Shown piece by piece: positions 35,413 through 43,938 of a stretch of 64,000 bases of DNA. The position numbers and the translations under genes were made by a program. The DNA is taken from the NCBI RefSeq assembly GCF_030252345.1, contig NZ_CP126980.1, positions 3,053,501-3,117,500 of the forward strand. The letters run 5' to 3'. Below the pieces are notes generated by a model. The model had not been told where the DNA came from and did not search any database. It was given only the letters and a program-made list of their open reading frames with translations. Within the stretch, counting starts at the first letter, position 1. The number at the start of each line of letters is the position of its first letter. The DNA comes from Actinoplanes oblitus. GTDB lineage: Bacteria; Actinomycetota; Actinomycetes; Mycobacteriales; Micromonosporaceae.

Positions 35413-36249
35413 GTGGCCGGCGGGCTGATCGGGCTGGTGCTGACCGGCAGCGCCGACCGGATCGGGGTGGAGCCGTTCTTCATGGAGCTGATCGCCGGCA
35501 TGGAGGAGGCGCTCGCCCCGGCCGGCGCCACCGTGCTGCTGCTGGTGGTGCCGGACCTGGACGCCGAGCTGGCCACCTACCGGCGCTGGGCGCGGGACCG
35601 CACCGTGGCGGCGGTGGTCGTGGTCAACCTGGTGCACGACGACGTCCGCCCGGACCAGGTGGCCGGGCTCGGCCTGCCCGCGGTGCTGGCCGGCAAGCAC
35701 CCCGGGCCGTACGCGAAGGTGGTCACCGACGACGCCGGGGCGATGACCGCCGCCGTCGAGACGCTCAGCGGCCTCGGGCACCGGGTGGTCGGCCGGGTGA
35801 GCGGGCCGGCCGAGCTGGTGCACACCGCGGAGCGGACCATCGCGATCCGCGCCGCGGCCGAGGCGCACGGCGTCACGGTGGCCATCGTCGAGGGCGACTA
35901 CAGCGCCGAGGCCGGCGTGCGCGGCCTGCGCGAGCTGCTGGCCGGGTCGCCGGCGCCGACCGCGATCGTGTTCGACAACGACGTGATGGCGGTGGCGGCG
36001 GAGCAGGAGCTGATCCGGTCCGGGGTGCCGGTGCCCGGCCAGGTCAGCCTGCTGGCCTGCGACGACTCACCGCTGTGCGAGCTGGCGGTGCCGCCGCTCT
36101 CCGCGCTCAGCACGGATGTGCACGAGCACGGGCTGACGCTGGGGCGGGCGGTGCTGGACCTGGTCCGGGGTGGCCCAGGGCGGGAGCACCCCGGACCGGC
36201 GATCAGCATCCGGCAGCGGGACAGCACCGGGCCGGCTCCGGCCCGGTAG
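35413..36249 (+). CDS. LacI/GalR-type effector domain without DNA-binding domain
   Basis: 278 aa. The protein begins directly at the effector domain (GGLIGLVLTGSADRIGVEPF, then FMELIAGMEEALAPAG) and continues to the normal C-terminal LACDDSPLCELAVPPLSALS segment. The 60-residue HTH and hinge of LacI proteins are absent, and the upstream bases are coding for the beta-mannosidase in another frame. It may bind sugar without binding DNA, or be a remnant of a repressor. Start GTG 35413 lies 5 bp after the mannosidase stop. Confidence 0.75.
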   Translation: MAGGLIGLVLTGSADRIGVEPFFMELIAGMEEALAPAGATVLLLVVPDLDAELATYRRWARDRTVAAVVVVNLVHDDVRPDQVAGLGLPAVLAGKHPGPYAKVVTDDAGAMTAAVETLSGLGHRVVGRVSGPAELVHTAERTIAIRAAAEAHGVTVAIVEGDYSAEAGVRGLRELLAGSPAPTAIVFDNDVMAVAAEQELIRSGVPVPGQVSLLACDDSPLCELAVPPLSALSTDVHEHGLTLGRAVLDLVRGGPGREHPGPAISIRQRDSTGPAPAR

Positions 36250-36465
36250 TCCCGCCAGCGGTCGTGGCCCGGGACGGCGTGCGCCTCCGGGCCGGTTCCG
36301 GTCAGCGGTCGTGGCCCGGGACGGCGTGCGCCTCCGGGCCGGTTCGGGCTCCGGTCAGCGGTCGTGGCCCGGGACGGCGTGCGCCTCCGGGCCGGTTCGG
36401 GCTCCGGTCAGCGGTCGTGGCCCGGGACGACGTGCGCCTCCGGGCCGGGGAAGAACAGGCCGGTG
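36250..36465. repeat. 53-bp tandem repeat, four copies, ending the DUF1918 gene
   Basis: GGTCGTGGCCCGGGACG recurs at 36260, 36307, 36360 and 36413 (spacings 47, 53 and 53), each followed by GTGCGCCTCCGGGCCGG. The copy at 36413 encodes the last residues of the DUF1918 protein (PGPEAHVVPGHDR), and the stop codon at 36408 lies inside the array. The other three units look like successive duplications of that gene end. Confidence 0.88.
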
Positions 36466-36599
36466 CGGCCGTCGGCCCACTCCACCTCATAGGGCGGCGT
36501 GCCGTCCTGATGACGCAGGCGGACGATGGTGCCCACCTTGGTGCCGTCACCGACGTGCCGGCCGTTGATGACGAGCTGGTCCCCTTCACGCGCGATCAT
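36408..36599 (-). CDS. DUF1918 domain protein
   Basis: 63 aa, the full DUF1918 domain (MIAREGDQLVINGRHVGDGT, then VGTIVRLRHQDGTPPYEVEW and HVVPGHD). It is a small SH3-like barrel found in actinomycetes, function unknown. ATG 36599 has CGGAGG 7 nt upstream; longer starts lack support. The 3' end is the founder unit of the neighbouring tandem repeat. Confidence 0.88.
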   Translation of the reverse strand: MIAREGDQLVINGRHVGDGTKVGTIVRLRHQDGTPPYEVEWADGRTGLFFPGPEAHVVPGHDR

Positions 36600-36818
36600 G
36601 TGGCTGCCTCCGTTCGGGTGTGGCGTCTCTGGCAGCATCGCACCGTCCAGCCCGGACGCGTCCGGATGCTCGCCATCTGCTGATACACCCATAGCGCCGC
36701 AGCCCGGTGATGGTGATGAAGGCCCAGGTCACCGGCTGCTGTCGGAAGAATGCCGGACGCGGCACCCAGGTTGCTCGGCGAGGATGTCCGGAACGGGGAT
36801 TCAGGTACGGGGGTGCCG

Positions 36819-37091
36819 ATGATGATGATCGTGGTCGTCGCGCTGATCGGGTTGGTGATCGCGCTCGGTCTCGCCTTCTCGCCGTGGCCGCGCCGGCGGC
36901 CCGCGGCCCGGCACGTCGACCGCCTGGTGGCGCCCCCGCCGCCGCTGCCGGACAGCCTGGAGGGCGTGCTCACCGGGCAGCTGCTGGCCGGCGAGATCTC
37001 GTCGCGGCAGTATGTGCGCGCCCTGGAGCGCATCGCCGCCCGCGACGAGCGACGGCATCCGATGTCGGTGCCCCGCGACTACCGCCCCTGA
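36819..37091 (+). CDS. Small membrane protein with SHOCT-like tail, paralogue 1
   Basis: 90 aa. One N-terminal helix (MMMIVVVALIGLVIALGLAF) is followed by a basic stop-transfer segment, a proline linker and a short helix hairpin LTGQLLAGEISSRQYVRALE. The latter resembles the SHOCT domain (short C-terminal helices with G-x-I-x-x-x-x-Y/F). Function is unknown. ATG 36819 is preceded by GGGGG; a GTG two codons earlier is possible. The next gene is a clear paralogue. Confidence 0.65.
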   Translation: MMMIVVVALIGLVIALGLAFSPWPRRRPAARHVDRLVAPPPPLPDSLEGVLTGQLLAGEISSRQYVRALERIAARDERRHPMSVPRDYRP

Positions 37092-37163
37092 GGAGATGAT
37101 CAGTGGGCTCGCTCCCAGATTCCAGGTGTGCGCACCGTGGCCTCGGGGTATCGAGGGGCGACC

Positions 37164-37502
37164 ATGACTGTCCGGGGGATGATCGAGATGCTGTTGTCCG
37201 TGCTCAGCGCCGGTGTGATCGCCGCGTTGACGCTGGCCTTCTGGCCGTACCGGCGAGGCGGCCCGGCCGGTCCGGCCATCGGTCCCGGCCCGCTCTCGAC
37301 CGTCCTGCTGCCGGACGCTGTGGTCGCCGGCCCGCCGCCGGTGCCGCGGGCGGAGAGCACCGAGGGGCTGCTGGTCGTCCAACTGCTGCGCGACGAGCTG
37401 AGCCCGGAGCAGTACCGCACCGCGATGGCCTCGCTGGCCGCCCGCGAGGAGGCCCGCGATCCGATGCGGCTGCCCGGCGAGATCGGCCCGGCGACCGACT
37501 AG
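37164..37502 (+). CDS. Small membrane protein with SHOCT-like tail, paralogue 2
   Basis: 112 aa. It has the same layout as the preceding gene: a helix (MIEMLLSVLSAGVIAALTLA), a WPYRR stop-transfer, a proline-rich linker, then STEGLLVVQLLRDELSPEQY and LAAREEARDPMRLP, which align with the tail of paralogue 1. ATG 37164 has GAGGGG 6 nt upstream. The pair looks like a tandem gene duplication; the two products may form a membrane complex. Confidence 0.68.
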   Translation: MTVRGMIEMLLSVLSAGVIAALTLAFWPYRRGGPAGPAIGPGPLSTVLLPDAVVAGPPPVPRAESTEGLLVVQLLRDELSPEQYRTAMASLAAREEARDPMRLPGEIGPATD

Positions 37503-37526
37503 ACCGCTGTCGGATTCTTTCGGTAC

Positions 37527-37549
37527 GCCCACGGCACCCCGCCGTGGGC
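37527..37549 (+). terminator. Hairpin after the SHOCT-like gene pair
   Basis: GCCCACGGC and GCCGTGGGC form a 9-bp stem with a 5-nt loop, 24 bp after the stop. It is preceded by CTTTCGGTAC, a variant of the recurring TTTCCGGTACGCC element. Confidence 0.6.
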
Positions 37550-37585
37550 ACGCGTCCGCCCGGGTCCCCGGGCCCGTCCGCTAGC

Positions 37586-37795
37586 TGTCGCGCGTTGGTG
37601 TGACGGCTCCCCGCTCACCCCGGGAACTATCGCGGGTCGGTGTGGCGGTTCCCCGGCTCACCCCGAGAATTGGCGCGGGTCGGTGTGACGTTCCCGCTCA
37701 CCCCGGAAGCTGGCGCGGGTCGGTGTGACGGCTCCCCGGCTCACCCCCGGAGCTGGCGCGGGCCGGTATGACGATTCCCCGGCTCACCCGGGGCC
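37586..37795. repeat. Five-copy 40 to 43-bp tandem repeat in an intergenic region
   Basis: Units start at 37586, 37628, 37671, 37711 and 37754. Each has the form TGGCGCGGGTCGGTGTGACG, then CTCCCCGGCTCACCCC and a short variable end. The array fills about half of the 433-bp gap between the SHOCT-like pair and the phosphatase. I see no gene in the gap and no spacers that would suggest CRISPR. Confidence 0.85.
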
Positions 37796-37935
37796 GCGTG
37801 TGCGGGCGCCGCCGCGTACCGGAAAGCCTTGACCGCGGGCCGGAGCGGGCCGCGGGTGGTGAGCGGCACAGGCGTCGCGCGGGCGGGACCCGGAGCCGGG
37901 TGGAAAGGTGGAGCCCGGCGACGAAGGGGTGGCGG

Positions 37936-38502
37936 ATGACGGAGATCGTGCTGGTGCGGCACGGGCAGACCGAGTGGAGTGCGAACGGGCGGCACACCTC
38001 GTACACGGACCTGGAGCTGACCGCGGAGGGTGAGGCGCAGGCGCGCCGGGCCGGGGAGCGGCTGGGCGGGCGGCGGTTCGCCGCCGTGCTGGTCAGTCCC
38101 CGGAAACGGGCGTTGCGGACGGCCGAGCTGGCCGGGCTGACGGTCACCGAGGTGACCGAGGACCTGGCCGAGTGGAACTACGGGGAGTACGAGGGGATCA
38201 CCACCACGCGGATCCGTGCCGGGCGGCCCGACTGGTCGCTGTGGGAGCACGGGTGCCCGGGCGGCGAGTCGGCCGAGCAGGTCGGCGCGCGGCTCGACCG
38301 GGTGCTGGCGCGGGCCCGGGAGTGGGACGGGGACGTGGCGCTGGTCGGGCACGGGCACAGCCTGCGGGTGGCCGGGGCGCGCTGGATCGGGCTGCCGCCG
38401 AGCGCCGGCGGCCTGCTCCGGCTGGACACCGCGACGGTGTCCACGCTCGGTTTCGAGCACGGCGCCGACCCGGTGCTGAGCACCTGGAACGCGCCCTGCT
38501 GA
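37936..38502 (+). CDS. Histidine phosphatase / phosphoglycerate-mutase-like protein
   Basis: 188 aa. The catalytic motif LVRHGQTEWS is at the N-terminus, with the second arginine in RALRTAEL, the acid glutamate in DLAEWNYGEYEG and the second histidine in VALVGHGHSLRV. Single-domain members of this kind are phosphatases for sugar phosphates or other small phosphoesters. ATG 37936 is just after GGGTGGCGG. A very strong hairpin follows. Confidence 0.9.
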   Translation: MTEIVLVRHGQTEWSANGRHTSYTDLELTAEGEAQARRAGERLGGRRFAAVLVSPRKRALRTAELAGLTVTEVTEDLAEWNYGEYEGITTTRIRAGRPDWSLWEHGCPGGESAEQVGARLDRVLARAREWDGDVALVGHGHSLRVAGARWIGLPPSAGGLLRLDTATVSTLGFEHGADPVLSTWNAPC

Positions 38503-38518
38503 CCGGCCGTCGTCGGGC

Positions 38519-38561
38519 GGCCGGCCCGTCATCGCAGGACGGTTGCGATGACGGGCCGGCC
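38519..38561. terminator. 17-bp perfect hairpin between convergent genes
   Basis: Arms 38519-38535 and 38545-38561 (GGCCGGCCCGTCATCGC and its exact complement) enclose a 9-nt loop. It can end transcription of the phosphatase and of the GH3 pseudogene from the other side. Confidence 0.75.
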
Positions 38562-38568
38562 GGCCCGG

Positions 38569-39117
38569 TCACAGGGTGGCTCGAATGTCGCCCAGGCCGC
38601 GAGCGATCAGCAATTGTGCACCGGAGGCACGCTCCCAGTCTCCGGTCGTGGTGTTCCACACACGCCACGTCCGCGCGTCGGTGGTGATCGTGACCCGGGC
38701 CGACTCGCCGGCCCCGGCCGTGACGGCGGTCCAGCCGGCCAGCCGGACCGGCTGCACCGGGTCGTCCAGGCGCGGGTAGGCCTGGACGACCTCGCGGTAA
38801 CCGAGGAACGGGCCTGCGGCGTACGCCAGCCGGGCCCTCCATCGGCGTCACCGACCAGGCCGGCGACTTCTCATCGGCGGCCGGGACTGTGGTGACCAGC
38901 CGCCCGGCCGGTTCGATGTCACCGGGCAGCGCCGCCGCGACCGCATGCCCGCCTCCTGACCGGGCGGCCCGGCCCAGAGCACCGCGTCGATCCGGGACAG
39001 CCAGGCATCAGCACCGGAGAGCCGGGTCTCGGGCAACCCGATCCGGCCGCGGGGTGCCAGCGTGAACGTCGTCGCGCCGGTGAGCAGAGCGACCTTGGTA
39101 GCCAGGTCGAGTGTCAT
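38569..39117 (-). pseudogene. GH3 beta-glucosidase remnant, internally deleted and frameshifted
   Basis: From ATG 39117 the reading begins like GH3 enzymes (DLATKVALLTGATTFTLAPR), then after only about 40 residues jumps to C-terminal GH3 sequence (RIDAVLWAGPPGQEAG). One base is missing near 38953, after which the next frame reads HAVAAALPGDIEPAGRLVTT. One base is extra near 38836, after which the first frame resumes with RLAYAAGPFLGYREV and the fibronectin-like end VRLAGWTAVTAGAGESARVT. The catalytic middle, some 500 residues, is gone. It lies next to a LacI gene that may once have controlled it. Confidence 0.85.
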
Positions 39118-39156
39118 GCGTCTCATACTGACACGTGTAAGTAGTAAAGTCACCCC

Positions 39157-40209
39157 ATGCCCGACACCCGCCGGATCACCAGCGCCGACGTCGCCCGCCA
39201 CGCGGGCGTGTCCCGGGCGACGGTCAGCTACGTCCTGAACGCCACCCCCGGCCAGAGCATCTCCCCGGCCACCCGCGACCGCGTGCTGCGGGCCGCCGCC
39301 GGTCTCGGCTACGCGCCGTCGGCCGCCGCGCGCACCCTCCGGACCGGACGCTCCGACGTGGTGCTCTGCCTGCTGCCCGACTGGCCGATCGGCAACGAGG
39401 TGGGCGACCTGCTCGGCAACCTGTCCACCGCGCTGGCCCGGGAGGGGCTCACCTTCGTGGTCCATCCCGGCAGCCGGGCCGACCGGCCGATCGCCGAGAT
39501 CTGGAAGGCGATCACGCCGGCCGCGGTGCTGTCCTTCACCGACTTCTCCGACGCGGAGACCGAGGCGATGCGGGCGGCCGGGGTGGCGCTGGTGGTGGCG
39601 CTGCTCGGGCGGGCCGGGCGGCACGGGCGCGAGCTGGAGGTGCCGCAGCAGCTGGTCGGCAGGCGACAGGCGGAACACCTTCTGGCTACCGGCCACACCC
39701 GCCTGGGCTACGCCTACCCGGACGACCCGCGCCTGCAGATCTTCGCGGAGCCGCGGCTGGCCGGGGTGCGCGCGGTGGTCGACCGGCAGCCGGCCACCCC
39801 GGTCGGGGAGGGTGGTGCTCCGGAGCCGGCCGTGGTCGTCCGGGACGGCGGCGCCCCCGGGCCGGAGCCGCTGGTCGAGGTGGTGCCGCTCGACGTCGCA
39901 CCGGCCGCGGCGGCGGTGGAACGGTGGCGGGCGGCCGGGGTGACCGGGGTGTGTGCCTACAACGACGAGGTCGCCCTGGCCGTGCTCGCCGGGGCGCGGG
40001 CGCTGGCGATGACCGGGCTCGCGGTGATCGGGGTGGACGACATCCCGGCGGCGCGGCTGGCCGTCCCCCCGCTGACCACGGTGACCACCGACCAGCGCAC
40101 GCTCGCCGCCCACCTGGCCACCACCGTGGTGGCCGCGGTCAGCGGCCGCCCCGCCCCGATCCTGCACACCGCCGACCTGATCCGTGTCGTCGTGCGCGAC
40201 TCGGCCTGA
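39157..40209 (+). CDS. LacI family transcriptional regulator
   Basis: 350 aa. The HTH is ITSADVARHAGVSRATVSYV and the hinge YAPSAAARTLRTG; the effector domain is complete (GVCAYNDEVALAVLAGARAL, VIGVDDIPAARLAVPPLTTV). It starts 39 bp from the divergent GH3 remnant. The short gap holds ACACGTGT and TAAGTAGTAAAGTCA, a likely promoter-operator zone. Its original target may have been the degraded glucosidase. The last 21 codons are repeated after the stop. Confidence 0.92.
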   Translation: MPDTRRITSADVARHAGVSRATVSYVLNATPGQSISPATRDRVLRAAAGLGYAPSAAARTLRTGRSDVVLCLLPDWPIGNEVGDLLGNLSTALAREGLTFVVHPGSRADRPIAEIWKAITPAAVLSFTDFSDAETEAMRAAGVALVVALLGRAGRHGRELEVPQQLVGRRQAEHLLATGHTRLGYAYPDDPRLQIFAEPRLAGVRAVVDRQPATPVGEGGAPEPAVVVRDGGAPGPEPLVEVVPLDVAPAAAAVERWRAAGVTGVCAYNDEVALAVLAGARALAMTGLAVIGVDDIPAARLAVPPLTTVTTDQRTLAAHLATTVVAAVSGRPAPILHTADLIRVVVRDSA

Positions 40210-40296
40210 GTCCGCCGCGGGCCGCTCCGCCCCGATCCCGCATACCGCCGATCTGATCCGTGTCGTCGTGCGCGACTCGGCCTGAGCCCGCCGCGG
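40145..40296. repeat. 76-bp tandem duplication of the LacI gene 3' end
   Basis: Unit 40145-40220 contains the last codons and TGA of the LacI gene; unit 40221-40296 repeats it with about six substitutions. The segment TGATCCGTGTCGTCGTGCGC is identical in both. The second copy keeps a stop codon at the same relative place. Confidence 0.9.
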
Positions 40297-40416
40297 GCCG
40301 GCTCGGCGGCCGGCCGCGCGCTGACAACGAACGCACAGGTACGGCACATGGTCGTTTCAGGCCCGGGGCGAATCGTGAAGGGCATCACGAGGGGAACCCA
40401 GTCGAGGGGAAGCACC

Positions 40417-40845
40417 ATGATCACCGAGTGGAACCGCGGAGCCGACGGCGTCACCACCCGCGCACCGGCCCCGGCCGCCGATCCGGTCGTCGCCGTCCTC
40501 GGTCAGCAGAGCCGGGTCGCCGCCCTGCCGCCCCACCTGCCGTCCGGCTGGCAGATGCGGCAGCTCGGCTCGATCGACGACGCGCGCCCCGGCGAGCTGG
40601 TGCTGCTCAGCGGCGCGCGCGCCGAGGACGTGCGGCTGGCCCGGGCGGTCCTGCCCCGCGCCAGCCGGGTCGTCGCGCTGATCGACGAGTGGGCGCCCGC
40701 CGAGCTGGTGGCCGGCGTCCTGACCGCCGGCGCGGACGTCTGCGTGCGCGGCGGCCACCCGGCGATCCTGGCCGGCCACCTGGTCGCCTGCCGCCGCCAG
40801 CTCGCCGAGCGCTGGGCCAATATGGACCTGCCCCACCCTGCCTGA
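40417..40845 (+). CDS. Hypothetical protein with receiver-like fold pattern
   Basis: 142 aa. After a 35-residue N-terminal tail, the protein alternates strands and helices (VVAVLGQQSRVAALP, ELVLLSGARAEDVRLARAVL, ASRVVALIDEWAPAELVAGV, AGADVCVRGGHPAILAGHLV) much like a response-regulator receiver. It lacks the paired acidic residues and the conserved lysine, so phosphorylation is unlikely. ATG 40417 has GAGGGG 7 nt upstream. The stop lies inside a tandem repeat. Confidence 0.68.
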   Translation: MITEWNRGADGVTTRAPAPAADPVVAVLGQQSRVAALPPHLPSGWQMRQLGSIDDARPGELVLLSGARAEDVRLARAVLPRASRVVALIDEWAPAELVAGVLTAGADVCVRGGHPAILAGHLVACRRQLAERWANMDLPHPA

Positions 40846-41010
40846 CCCGGCCAGCCCGACCCGCCTGACCCTGCCTGACCCGGCCAGCCCGACCCGCCTG
40901 ACCCGCCCGAGCCGGCCAGCCCGACCCGCCCGAGCCGGCCAGCCCGACCCGCCCGAGCCGGCCAGCCCGACCCGGCCAGCCCGACCCGCCCGAGCCGGCC
41001 GGCCCGACCC
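40836..41010. repeat. Tandem repeats (33 bp, then 23 bp) spanning the stop at 40845
   Basis: A 33-bp unit beginning CCCTGCCTGACCCGGCCAGC occurs identically at 40836 and 40869 and includes the stop TGA of the preceding gene. It decays into 23-bp units CGAGCCGGCCAGCCCGACCC-GCC at 40908, 40931 and 40954, and then irregular CCAGCCCG runs up to about 41010. No gene is seen from 40846 to 41127. Confidence 0.85.
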
Positions 41011-41127
41011 GATCAGCCCGGCCAGCCCGGCCTGGTCCGCCTGACTCGGCCCGCCTGACGTGGCCCGCTCGACCCACCCGGTGAGGCTGACCCCGCCGGG
41101 CCTGCGGGGCGGTGTGGCCCCGGCGGG

Positions 41128-43752
41128 TCAGCGGGCGGCGAGCAGGTGTGCCATCTCGGTGCGGGAGCGCACCCCCAGCCGGGCGAAGACGTTCCGCAGA
41201 TGATGGTCGACGGTCCGGGGGCTGAGGTGCAGCTCCTGGGCGACCTCCCGATTGGTGGCGCCCTCCGCCACCAGTGTCGCGATCCGCTCCTGCTGGGCGG
41301 TCAGCTCGACGCCCTCCCACGCCTTCGGCCCGGACCGCTCGGCCGCGGCACGCCGTTCGCTTCCGGCGCGTTCCCCGGCGGCCCGCAATTCCCGTACGCT
41401 CTGCGCCGCCCACGGTTCGGCCCCGAGCAGCCGGAACGTGTCCGCCGCCCGGCGCAGGTGCTCGCGGGCCGCCACGTGCCGGCGACGGCGGCGCAGCAAC
41501 CGGCCGTAGAGCAACTCGGTGTGCGCCCGCGGGAAGCCGGCCTCGCCGACCCGCCGCAGCGCCGCGTGGAAGTGCGCCTCGGCGGCCTCGCCGTCCCGCG
41601 TCCGCAGCGCCCGGCACCTGTCGCGCAGCGCCAGCCAGCCGGCCTGCCCGGTCCGCCCGGCCCAGCCGTCGAACGCGGCGGCCACCGCGTTCAGCGCCGG
41701 TTCCGGGCCGGCCGCCTCCAGCAGGTGCGGAACCACCGCCACCCGCAGCAGCACCGAACCGTGGCCGGGTGGGCCGGCCACCACGAGGTGCAGCCGTTCC
41801 GCGGCGGCCCGGCGCTGCCCGTCGACCAGGTCCAGCAGGGCCAGGGCCCACTCGCACAGCGGGCGCGCCTGATCGGTTCCGGTCGCTGCCCGGATCCGTG
41901 TCTGTCCGCTGTCCCGGTCCCCGACCAGGGCGGCCAGCACCGCGAGGATCCCGAGGTGGGTGCCGGCCAGCGCGCTCTGGCCGGTGCCCCGGGCCGTCGC
42001 CACGCCGTCGAGCGCCGCCGTCGTCGCCGCGTCGTAGTCCCCGGACGCCATCCCGGCCAGCGCGGCCAGCTCCAGCGCGCGCGGCACCAGGCTGTGCGCG
42101 CCGGCCTCGCGGGCCAGCACCACCGCCCGTGCCGCCGCGGTGGTGGCTCGCCGGGCGTCGCCGACCAGGATGGCCGCGGTCGCCGCCCGGATCAGCGGGA
42201 CCGGCTCGGCGACCTCGACGGCCAGGTCCAGCTCCCGCCGGAGCCGGGCGAACGCGGCCGCCTCGTCCCGGCAGGCGATGTCGGCGAGCCCGGCCACGTG
42301 GTGATAGGCCATCGCCAGCGCCGCCGGTTCGTCGCCCCGCCGCCCGGCCGCGACCCGGCGCGCCAGTGCCGCGTATCGCCCCTGCTCCTGGTCCAGGCCG
42401 GCGGCCTCGCCGGCCAGCGACAACGCGTCCAGGGCGGCCACCGGATCACTGTCGGCGAGGTCGGCCGCCACGTCCAGCAGGATGTCCCGCGACGCCGGCT
42501 CGTCCGGCCGGATCTCCGCGGCGAGGGCCCGCGCCCGCACCCGGGTCCGCGCCGCGGTCACCTGGCGGAGCAGCGGGCCGGCCTGGTGCGGGTGGCCGGC
42601 CAGCCAGGCCGAGCGGGCGGCGTCGAGCAGGGCGGCGTCGCGGGCGGCGGGGTCGGGGGTGAGCTGCGCGGCGTACCGGAAAGCCGCTGTCGCGTCGGAC
42701 GGCGCGGCCGGCGCGGCAGCCTCGGTGAGCTCGGCGGCGAGCGCGGGGTCGGCGGTGGCCGAGGCCGCCGCGCGGTGCAGGAGCGCGTCCAGTCTCCGGC
42801 CGCGAGCGGCAGCGACCCCGGCCAGCGCGAGGTGCGCTGTCCGCCGGTCGGCCGACGACATCTCCCGGTACGCCACCCCGCGCGCGACGGCCGACCCGAA
42901 GTGGACAGCGGTGCCGTCGACGGTGATCAGTCCGGCGCGTTCGGCGGGACCGAGGTCGGCCGGTCCGGCGCCGGTCGCGACGGCCAGCAGGTCGGGGAGC
43001 GGGGCCGGCGGATCGGCGGCGGCCAGCCGGAGCAGCCGGCGGGTGGTCGCCGGGAGAGCGGCCAGTTCGGTGCGGAGACGCCGGCGCAGCGGGCTGTGCG
43101 CGGGCAGCTCGGCGGGCAGCGGGCGGTAGCCGCGGCGCTGCTCCGGGGAGAGATCGGTGGCGAGGTCGATCAGCGCGGCCGGGTTGCCGCCGGACAGGCC
43201 GGCCAGGGCCAGGGCGACGTCGTCGGCGAGGTCGGGGGCGTGCTCGGCGAGCAGGGCGCGGCAGGCGGGCGGGTCGAGCGGCGGGACGTGGCGGGCCGGC
43301 AGGTCGAGGCCGGTGAGGCCGGGCGGGCCGGCGGCCAGGACCGCGATCCGGTCGGTCGCGAGCCGGCGGGCGGCGTACGCGATGACCTCACGGGACGGGG
43401 TGTCGAGCAGGTGCGCGTCGTCCAGCAGGCAGAGCAGCGGGCGGTCGGCCGCCGCCGTCCGCAGGTGCCGCAGGAGGGCATCGCCGGCGGTGACCACCGC
43501 GGCGGCGTCGCGGGCCGCGGGCCAGGCGATCCGGTCGGTGAGGCGGCGCAGGGCGGCGCACGGGAAGGAACGCTCGGCGGCGTGCCCGGGGACGGACCAC
43601 ACGGTCCAGTGCGCGGCGTGCGGGAGGGCCGAGCGCAGCAGGCTGCTGCGGCCGGAGCCGGGACCGCCGCGGAGGACGAGCCCGCCGCCCCGGCCGTCGG
43701 CGGCCGCGTGCAGGAGGCGCTCGACTTCTTGCACTAGTGGTGCATGAAACAT
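41128..43752 (-). CDS. LAL-type LuxR transcriptional regulator
   Basis: 874 aa. It has an N-terminal AAA-type ATPase, a long helical repeat region and a C-terminal LuxR HTH ([40 protein letters not shown]). Walker B is [12 protein letters not shown]. The Walker A loop reads [11 protein letters not shown], with arginine in place of the catalytic lysine, so ATP turnover may be impaired. ATG 43752 lacks a ribosome site; TAACAC lies 7 nt upstream as a -10, which suggests a leaderless mRNA. It is divergent from the secreted cutinase and may control it. Confidence 0.88.
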   Translation of the reverse strand: MFHAPLVQEVERLLHAAADGRGGGLVLRGGPGSGRSSLLRSALPHAAHWTVWSVPGHAAERSFPCAALRRLTDRIAWPAARDAAAVVTAGDALLRHLRTAAADRPLLCLLDDAHLLDTPSREVIAYAARRLATDRIAVLAAGPPGLTGLDLPARHVPPLDPPACRALLAEHAPDLADDVALALAGLSGGNPAALIDLATDLSPEQRRGYRPLPAELPAHSPLRRRLRTELAALPATTRRLLRLAAADPPAPLPDLLAVATGAGPADLGPAERAGLITVDGTAVHFGSAVARGVAYREMSSADRRTAHLALAGVAAARGRRLDALLHRAAASATADPALAAELTEAAAPAAPSDATAAFRYAAQLTPDPAARDAALLDAARSAWLAGHPHQAGPLLRQVTAARTRVRARALAAEIRPDEPASRDILLDVAADLADSDPVAALDALSLAGEAAGLDQEQGRYAALARRVAAGRRGDEPAALAMAYHHVAGLADIACRDEAAAFARLRRELDLAVEVAEPVPLIRAATAAILVGDARRATTAAARAVVLAREAGAHSLVPRALELAALAGMASGDYDAATTAALDGVATARGTGQSALAGTHLGILAVLAALVGDRDSGQTRIRAATGTDQARPLCEWALALLDLVDGQRRAAAERLHLVVAGPPGHGSVLLRVAVVPHLLEAAGPEPALNAVAAAFDGWAGRTGQAGWLALRDRCRALRTRDGEAAEAHFHAALRRVGEAGFPRAHTELLYGRLLRRRRRHVAAREHLRRAADTFRLLGAEPWAAQSVRELRAAGERAGSERRAAAERSGPKAWEGVELTAQQERIATLVAEGATNREVAQELHLSPRTVDHHLRNVFARLGVRSRTEMAHLLAAR

Positions 43753-43938
43753 GTCGAGAGTGTTACGCGACCGGGCCCGGTTCGAAAGAAGAGCGTCGAT
43801 GTCGTGCAAGGGGTGAAATTTCCGGGATGTTGCAGGGTGATGAACGCGAGGCCGGTGATTTCGCCGATGCGTGCCCGCGCGGGGGCTGCGCAGACTGGCG
43901 CTCGTCGAACCGTCCCCCCAGGTGAAGGAGTATTCGAC

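Noticed and set aside
37586..37795. Possible CRISPR array
   Set aside because: Units are contiguous without unique spacers, vary in length and sequence, and no cas genes are present. It is a degenerate tandem repeat.
43737..43925. Small plus-strand frame in the LAL/cutinase divergent region
   Set aside because: It overlaps the LAL start, has no ribosome site, and its translation has no protein-like pattern. The region is better read as a double promoter.
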